NCBI GenBank assembly: GCA_047630275.1
Contig: JBLHVN010000003.1
Location: 558,001-622,000 of the forward strand
Length of the DNA: 64,000 nt
Direction of reading: 5' to 3'
DNA from: GCA-2720865 sp047630275
GTDB lineage: Bacteria; Bdellovibrionota; Bacteriovoracia; Bacteriovoracales; Bacteriovoracaceae
Part shown: positions 60,818 through 64,000 of the stretch, piece after piece
Layout: each line of letters begins with the position of its first letter
Position numbering within the stretch: position 1 is the stretch's first letter
Position numbers and translations under genes: made by a program
The notes under the pieces: model-generated
The model's input: only the letters and a program-made list of their open reading frames with translations
Told to the model about the DNA's origin: nothing
The model's database searches: none

Positions 60818-61145
60818 TTGAAATCCTTCTTGCGTCTTTGTAAAGCTCATCGAACTTTGAAATCAACTCTTCTCTTAATTGATCAACAACCTCTAACTTC
60901 CCTTCTTTGGCAGCGGCTTCTGCCTCTGCTGCTATGGACCTTAGAGGTTCAAAGTAAAAGGTGGCAGAAAGTCCCTTGATTGTGTGGACACAAATTCTTA
61001 TTTCATCTGTATTTTTCTTATCTAAAGTAGAAATCAACTCGTTCTTCTGATTCTCAAAGTTATTGATAAATTCATCAATAATAGAAAAGAAGATGTCTTC
61101 ATCATCAGCAAACGCACTTAATGTCTTCTCCTTATTAATAATCAT
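60804..61145 (-). CDS. Histidine phosphotransfer (Hpt) protein
   Basis: A 113-residue single-domain Hpt protein. The phospho-accepting His (about 54) is in ICVHTIKGLSATF, the standard HxxKG motif, within a four-helix bundle. It should shuttle phosphate between receivers. It is the middle gene of a tight three-gene unit: one base after the receiver at 61147 and overlapping the receiver-DHp gene. Confidence 0.92.
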   Translation of the reverse strand: MIINKEKTLSAFADDEDIFFSIIDEFINNFENQKNELISTLDKKNTDEIRICVHTIKGLSATFYFEPLRSIAAEAEAAAKEGKLEVVDQLREELISKFDELYKDARRISNEQG

Positions 61146-61146
61146 A

Positions 61147-61503
61147 TCATTCCTTTAATAACTCACTGAGTTCGTCTATCCCTTCAGGCTTATAAAGAAC
61201 AAGGTCTACTTCCCCTTTATGGTTTTCTAATGAGACTGTTGTATCCCCTGTCAGACAGATGATCTTTACATCACTTGAGTTTTCTTTGATCATCTTGCAA
61301 AGATCATTACCATTTTGAATAGGCAGGTAATAATCACAAATAACAAAACCTATCTGATCTTTATGATTATGAAAGAGATCAAGTCCCTTAACCGGGTCAG
61401 AAGCTTCAAAGATCTCTCCTTTAAACCCATCATCCTGTAATCTTTCAATTATCAGCTCTCGGATTTCCTCTTCATCTTCAATAAATAACAGTCCGTTTTT
61501 CAT
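61147..61503 (-). CDS. Stand-alone response regulator receiver domain
   Basis: A 118-residue receiver. Acidic pocket FIEDEEE (about 8-12), phosphoacceptor D57 in FVICDYYLPIQNG, Thr in IICLTGDTTVS, Lys in LVLYKPEG. It opens the REC-Hpt-REC/DHp gene set on the minus strand. There is no output domain and no kinase with an ATPase domain in the set. Confidence 0.92.
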   Translation of the reverse strand: MKNGLLFIEDEEEIRELIIERLQDDGFKGEIFEASDPVKGLDLFHNHKDQIGFVICDYYLPIQNGNDLCKMIKENSSDVKIICLTGDTTVSLENHKGEVDLVLYKPEGIDELSELLKE

Positions 61504-61545
61504 GGCTTAATTATAACCTAGCTTTTGAATTGATATAAATAAAAT

Positions 61546-61583
61546 GCCAGCTTAATTTTTTTATAAACAAAAATTAAGCTGGC
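61546..61583. terminator. Large hairpin terminator
   Basis: GCCAGCTTAATTTTT and AAAAATTAAGCTGGC form a perfect 15-bp stem with an 8-base loop. It lies after the 83-residue protein gene (minus strand) and upstream of the phosphorelay promoter, and can act in both directions. Confidence 0.88.
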
Positions 61584-61648
61584 AATTCTTGACAGTTTTT
61601 TTCTTCCTTAATCGAGCCTTTATTGGTTTAGGCTGAGAAGAAAAATTC

Positions 61649-61900
61649 TTATGCTGCCCAAACTTCTTTTGTCCAAGTAGACTTTGTGTCGACTACCCAG
61701 TTCTTAGATCTCAATTTATCGTGAACGAAAGCCTCAAGTTGCTCAGGGGATGAAACATCAACCCACAGCTCCATATCCCAATCGCCCATGGTAGAACCGG
61801 CCCATTTTACTTCTGACCAATCCCCTAACCATTTCCAATCGCCCTTAGGAGCCTCGTTATTCCACTTCACCCAAACCTGGGCCATCCATTTTCCTGACAT
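61649..61900 (-). CDS. Trp-rich small protein, AsnC/RAM-like fold suspected
   Basis: An 83-residue soluble protein with about twelve tryptophans (for example KWLGDWSEVKW, GDWDMELWVDV, STWTKEVW). The middle, GDWDMELWVDVSSPEQLEAFVHDKLRSK, has the strand-helix pattern of the Lrp/AsnC ligand-binding domain (G-x-YD...EEL-x-x-FV), without any DNA-binding part. A stand-alone dimeric alpha-beta barrel is therefore possible. GAGG seven bases before the ATG and a strong terminator suggest good expression. Function unknown. Confidence 0.72.
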   Translation of the reverse strand: MSGKWMAQVWVKWNNEAPKGDWKWLGDWSEVKWAGSTMGDWDMELWVDVSSPEQLEAFVHDKLRSKNWVVDTKSTWTKEVWAA

Positions 61901-62018
61901 TAATACCTCGTTATTTTGCTTTAATTAGCGGCTTTGAAAACTTCTCGGAGCGATCAGAGCTCAGCCCAATGGAATAAAAATACTTTCACTAAATCGGAAA
62001 ATGCTGCACCTCGCGTCC

Positions 62019-62047
62019 TTGCCAACACCTGAGAAAATCACTATTTT
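62019..62047 (+). promoter_or_regulatory. Promoter of tRNA-Ala
   Basis: TTGCCA (62019-62024), a 17-base spacer and TATTTT (62042-62047), ending 17 bases before the mature tRNA 5' end. Confidence 0.6.
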
Positions 62048-62064
62048 AATCAGTAATAAATCGT

Positions 62065-62140
62065 GGGGGTATAGCTCAGTTGGGAGAGCGCTTCGCTGGC
62101 AGTGAAGAGGTCCTCGGTTCGATCCCGGGTACCTCCACCA
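62065..62140 (+). tRNA. tRNA-Ala (anticodon GGC)
   Basis: A complete 76-base cloverleaf. The acceptor stem GGGGGTA/TACCTCC contains the G3-U70 pair that identifies alanine tRNAs. The D-loop has AGTTGGGA, the anticodon loop CTGGCAG gives GGC (reads GCC and GCU), the T-arm has GGTTCGATCC, and CCA is encoded. A hairpin follows directly. Confidence 0.97.
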
Positions 62141-62165
62141 TTTAAAAGCCCAATAGGCTTTTAAA
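62141..62165 (+). terminator. Hairpin directly after the tRNA
   Basis: TTTAAAAGCC-CAATA-GGCTTTTAAA, a perfect 10-bp stem with a 5-base loop beginning at the first base after CCA. It may end tRNA transcription. Its right half is the start of the first 107-bp repeat. Confidence 0.7.
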
Positions 62166-62471
62166 TGGTTGAGGTCGTAAACGACGATTAAGCGGTAGCG
62201 CAATCCAAAGTGCGCGGAGTATTTCTCTAAATTTAAATCAACTAACCGAAAGGGCCACAATAGGCTTTTAAATGGTTGAGGTCGTAAACGAAGGTTAAGC
62301 GGTAGCGCAACCGTAAGTGCGCGGAGTATTCCTCTAAATTTAAATCAACTAACCGAAAGGGCCACTATGGGCTTTCAAATGGTTGAGGTCGCAAGCGACT
62401 GGTAAGCGGTAGCGCACCATCAAGCGCGCGCAGTATCCATCTAAATTTAAGTCAATAATCCGAAAAGGCCA
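62151..62471 (+). repeat. Three tandem 107-bp structured repeats
   Basis: Units start at 62151, 62258 and 62365, each exactly 107 bases. Shared blocks are AGGCTTTTAAATGGTTGAGG, TAAGCGGTAGCGCA, GCGCGGAGTAT, CTCTAAATTTAAATCAAC and CCGAAAGGGCCA; unit 3 is the most divergent. Inner hairpins are kept: GTCGTAAACGAC in unit 1 becomes GTCGCAAGCGAC in unit 3, and GCGCA...TGCGC encloses a variable 8-base loop in units 1 and 2. This suggests selection on RNA or DNA structure. No gene is inside. Confidence 0.9.
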
Positions 62472-62704
62472 CCAAGATTCTTTTTGCATTTCAGCAAGTA
62501 ACCAGGTGTCTAAGAGGTAAAGTAAGTTAAAAGTACATGGCAATTTTATTTTCCTTTGTATTAAAGTCTATATTTCTGATTGATCCTAATAATTTATTTT
62601 TCAATGAGAATATTTATTAATATATGCTCTACTTAGTTTTAAAATAATAGATAGACTATTCAAAAAGGAATGAATCCACTACAAAATTCTAACAAGAGGA
62701 AAGG

Positions 62705-63520
62705 ATGGAGAAATTTAAAGAAATCACTGAAAATATTAATTGGAAGCTTAAAGATACTTTCTTCTTCAACCTTATAATCGGTTTTGTAATCTTTAATTAT
62801 AAATTTATCTATATTTTGATTAATCAACCTATGGATAATCCTGGGTATCAAACAGCTGCAAATCTTATCGATTCGGCTAATCAATTCCTAAATATTTATT
62901 CTGTTTTATTATACTCGATTTTAGTAACTTTTTTGTATCCAATTCTAGGAGTGATTGTAATAAAATGGCGCCACACAGTTGAATACTACAAAGAACGCTG
63001 GTTAGAGAAAAGCTTTCCAACAAATGATTTATATAGATCGGAATTAGAAGAAATCTCTAAACTTAATTTAGAAAATACTGAAGTAATAAAAGACTTTGGA
63101 TCTAGAATGATCTCAGAATGCAACGATCGTTATAAAGAAAACAATTGGAACTTCTATCATTTTACAAGTATAGAAGGGTCTAGATTTAAAGAAGGCGACA
63201 TTGCTGTAACCACTGAAAGACAAAACAAGATGGTTCTAACATCTCTCAGAAACTATAACGAAGAAAGGACTCAACTAAAATATATCTACTGTAAGATTGA
63301 CGATAACAACTATATAACAACCAATATTGATCAATTCTGTTTCCAATCTAAAGATTTTTTAGATAACAATGCGAAGTATTTAATACTCACAAGAAATGGA
63401 ATAAAATATTGTGATCAAAGCGAATACGACTATTTTTATCAAGACCTAGTTCACGAAGTTATTTTTTCAATAGAGAAAAACCAAAATTCGAATTGGCAAC
63501 ATGTACTTTGGCCCAACTGA
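62705..63520 (+). CDS. Two-span membrane protein of unknown function
   Basis: A 271-residue protein; AGGAAAGG lies just before the ATG. Two hydrophobic helices (FFFNLIIGFVIFNYKFIYILI, about 19-39, and YSVLLYSILVTFLYPILGVIVI, about 65-86) are followed by a 180-residue charged soluble domain in the cytoplasm. The codon use is strongly AT-biased (many ATA, AGA, AAT), unlike genes left of the tRNA, which suggests horizontal acquisition. No family recognised; the layout is common among phage-exclusion and island proteins, but that is only style. Confidence 0.6.
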   Translation: MEKFKEITENINWKLKDTFFFNLIIGFVIFNYKFIYILINQPMDNPGYQTAANLIDSANQFLNIYSVLLYSILVTFLYPILGVIVIKWRHTVEYYKERWLEKSFPTNDLYRSELEEISKLNLENTEVIKDFGSRMISECNDRYKENNWNFYHFTSIEGSRFKEGDIAVTTERQNKMVLTSLRNYNEERTQLKYIYCKIDDNNYITTNIDQFCFQSKDFLDNNAKYLILTRNGIKYCDQSEYDYFYQDLVHEVIFSIEKNQNSNWQHVLWPN

Positions 63521-63667
63521 TATAAAAGGTATTAAGACAGATAGAGGTGCGACAAAGGCGCTATGCACTTCAGTCCCTAATCAATTAGGGGAACAAGTTA
63601 TGTTTGTTTGATTCGTTACAAAAGGTTAAATTCTTTACAATAAAGAATAGATTTCATAGGAATAAAT

Positions 63668-64000
63668 TTGAATTTAGAACTAACGCATCATGATTTACAA
63701 ATTATGGGAGATGTCTCTTCAAGTGAAGGAGCCATTGCTATATGTAAGTCGTTTAAAGGATGTATCGGCCTTGAATTTGAGGTTAAGTTAGGGGCTGGAA
63801 AAATAGATAAAGACGTACTGAAAAATACTAGGGAATCTTTCCGAGAGAAGTTAATTGAAACCGATAATAGTATTAAAAACACGGGTATCCCTAAGTCATT
63901 TGTCGAACTTTTCAGTCAAACATCTAAGAATGATGTAAAAAAATATTGTCGTGTATTAGAAATTTCACAAGAAGACTTATTTCTATTGATTTACAACTGT
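63668..64000 (+). CDS. Partial gene, unknown function, right edge
   Basis: An open frame of 111 codons runs from TTG at 63668 to the end of the window. AGGA lies six bases before the TTG and an in-frame stop lies at 63641. The first residues are LNLELTHHDLQIMGDVSS, then a mostly helical charged sequence with cysteines (AICKSFKGC, KYCRVLE). No domain was recognised. An ATG at 63704 is a second possible start. AT-rich like the preceding gene. Confidence 0.55.
   Translation, partial: MNLELTHHDLQIMGDVSSSEGAIAICKSFKGCIGLEFEVKLGAGKIDKDVLKNTRESFREKLIETDNSIKNTGIPKSFVELFSQTSKNDVKKYCRVLEISQEDLFLLIYNC

Noticed and set aside
61961..62260. Minus-strand frame of 99 codons across the tRNA containing SNRGPLHCQRSALPTELYP
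   Set aside because: It is the antisense translation of tRNA-Ala and the first repeat, a well-known spurious prediction next to tRNA genes.
62151..62471. Tandem repeats as a CRISPR array or integron attC sites
   Set aside because: The units are contiguous without spacers, far longer than CRISPR repeats, lack paired attC core sites, and no cas or integrase gene is present.
62349..62543. Minus-strand frame of 64 codons with a sequence similar to the previous one
   Set aside because: It merely translates the third 107-bp repeat; the similarity reflects the DNA repeat, not a protein family.
63501..63611. Short 36-codon frame with CTSVPNQLGEQVMF
   Set aside because: It overlaps the end of the gene at 62705, has no ribosome-binding site, and its likeness to the 9.1 kb frame is only a few residues.

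Overview
The window is a compact bacterial chromosome segment of low to moderate GC, with short gaps, many overlapping stop/start junctions and a very high share of exported proteins. Lipoprotein signals, an outer-membrane phospholipase, murein hydrolases, a GspE/PilB-type ATPase and several stand-alone receiver domains point to a didermic (Gram-negative) proteobacterium-like organism. The richness in small secreted proteins and proteases would suit a predatory bacterium of the Bdellovibrio/Bacteriovorax kind, but that is inference from gene style, not from a marker gene.

Layout. 0-7.6 kb is core metabolism: the start of a possible methyltransferase, NDH-2, glutamyl-tRNA synthetase, an aldehyde dehydrogenase, a transketolase-like enzyme and a glycerophosphodiesterase. 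7.6-10.9 kb is AT-rich and accessory: a PIN-domain protein with a small partner, membrane proteins and a 246-bp element bounded by perfect 18-bp inverted repeats with TA ends. 10.9-28 kb holds many secreted or lipoproteins mixed with GrxB, a TrmB-like methyltransferase, an LplT-PlsC-like fusion, a receiver domain and OMPLA. 28-30.5 kb carries a protease locus: a prodomain-like gene interrupted by a frameshift at a slippery A-run, overlapping a subtilisin/P-domain lipoprotein.

30.6-37.1 kb encodes a near-complete polyamine route: arginine decarboxylase, agmatinase, a eukaryotic-type AdoMet decarboxylase and spermidine synthase (arginine to agmatine to putrescine to spermidine). 37-51.9 kb is again rich in envelope proteins (polysaccharide deacetylase, pilin-like protein, GspE/PilB ATPase, a Cys-Arg-repeat protein, MepA, a NADAR-like lipoprotein, lysozyme-like lipoproteins). 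52-54.4 kb is a cytochrome cluster beside a divergent LysR gene. 55-61.5 kb has a DEAD-box helicase, CBS protein, ArsC, an ETHE1-like enzyme and a three-gene phosphorelay set without a kinase ATPase domain. 61.6-64 kb contains a Trp-rich small protein, tRNA-Ala(GGC), three tandem 107-bp structured repeats and an AT-rich segment that may begin a tRNA-linked island.

The most unusual items are the A AAA AAG frameshift in the protease prodomain gene, the tandem repeats behind the tRNA, an apparent ATT start and Asn-to-Asp active-site change in OMPLA, a recurrent promoter geometry predicting leaderless mRNAs, and the kinase-less phosphorelay. Functions are assigned from motifs read by eye; no database search was run.
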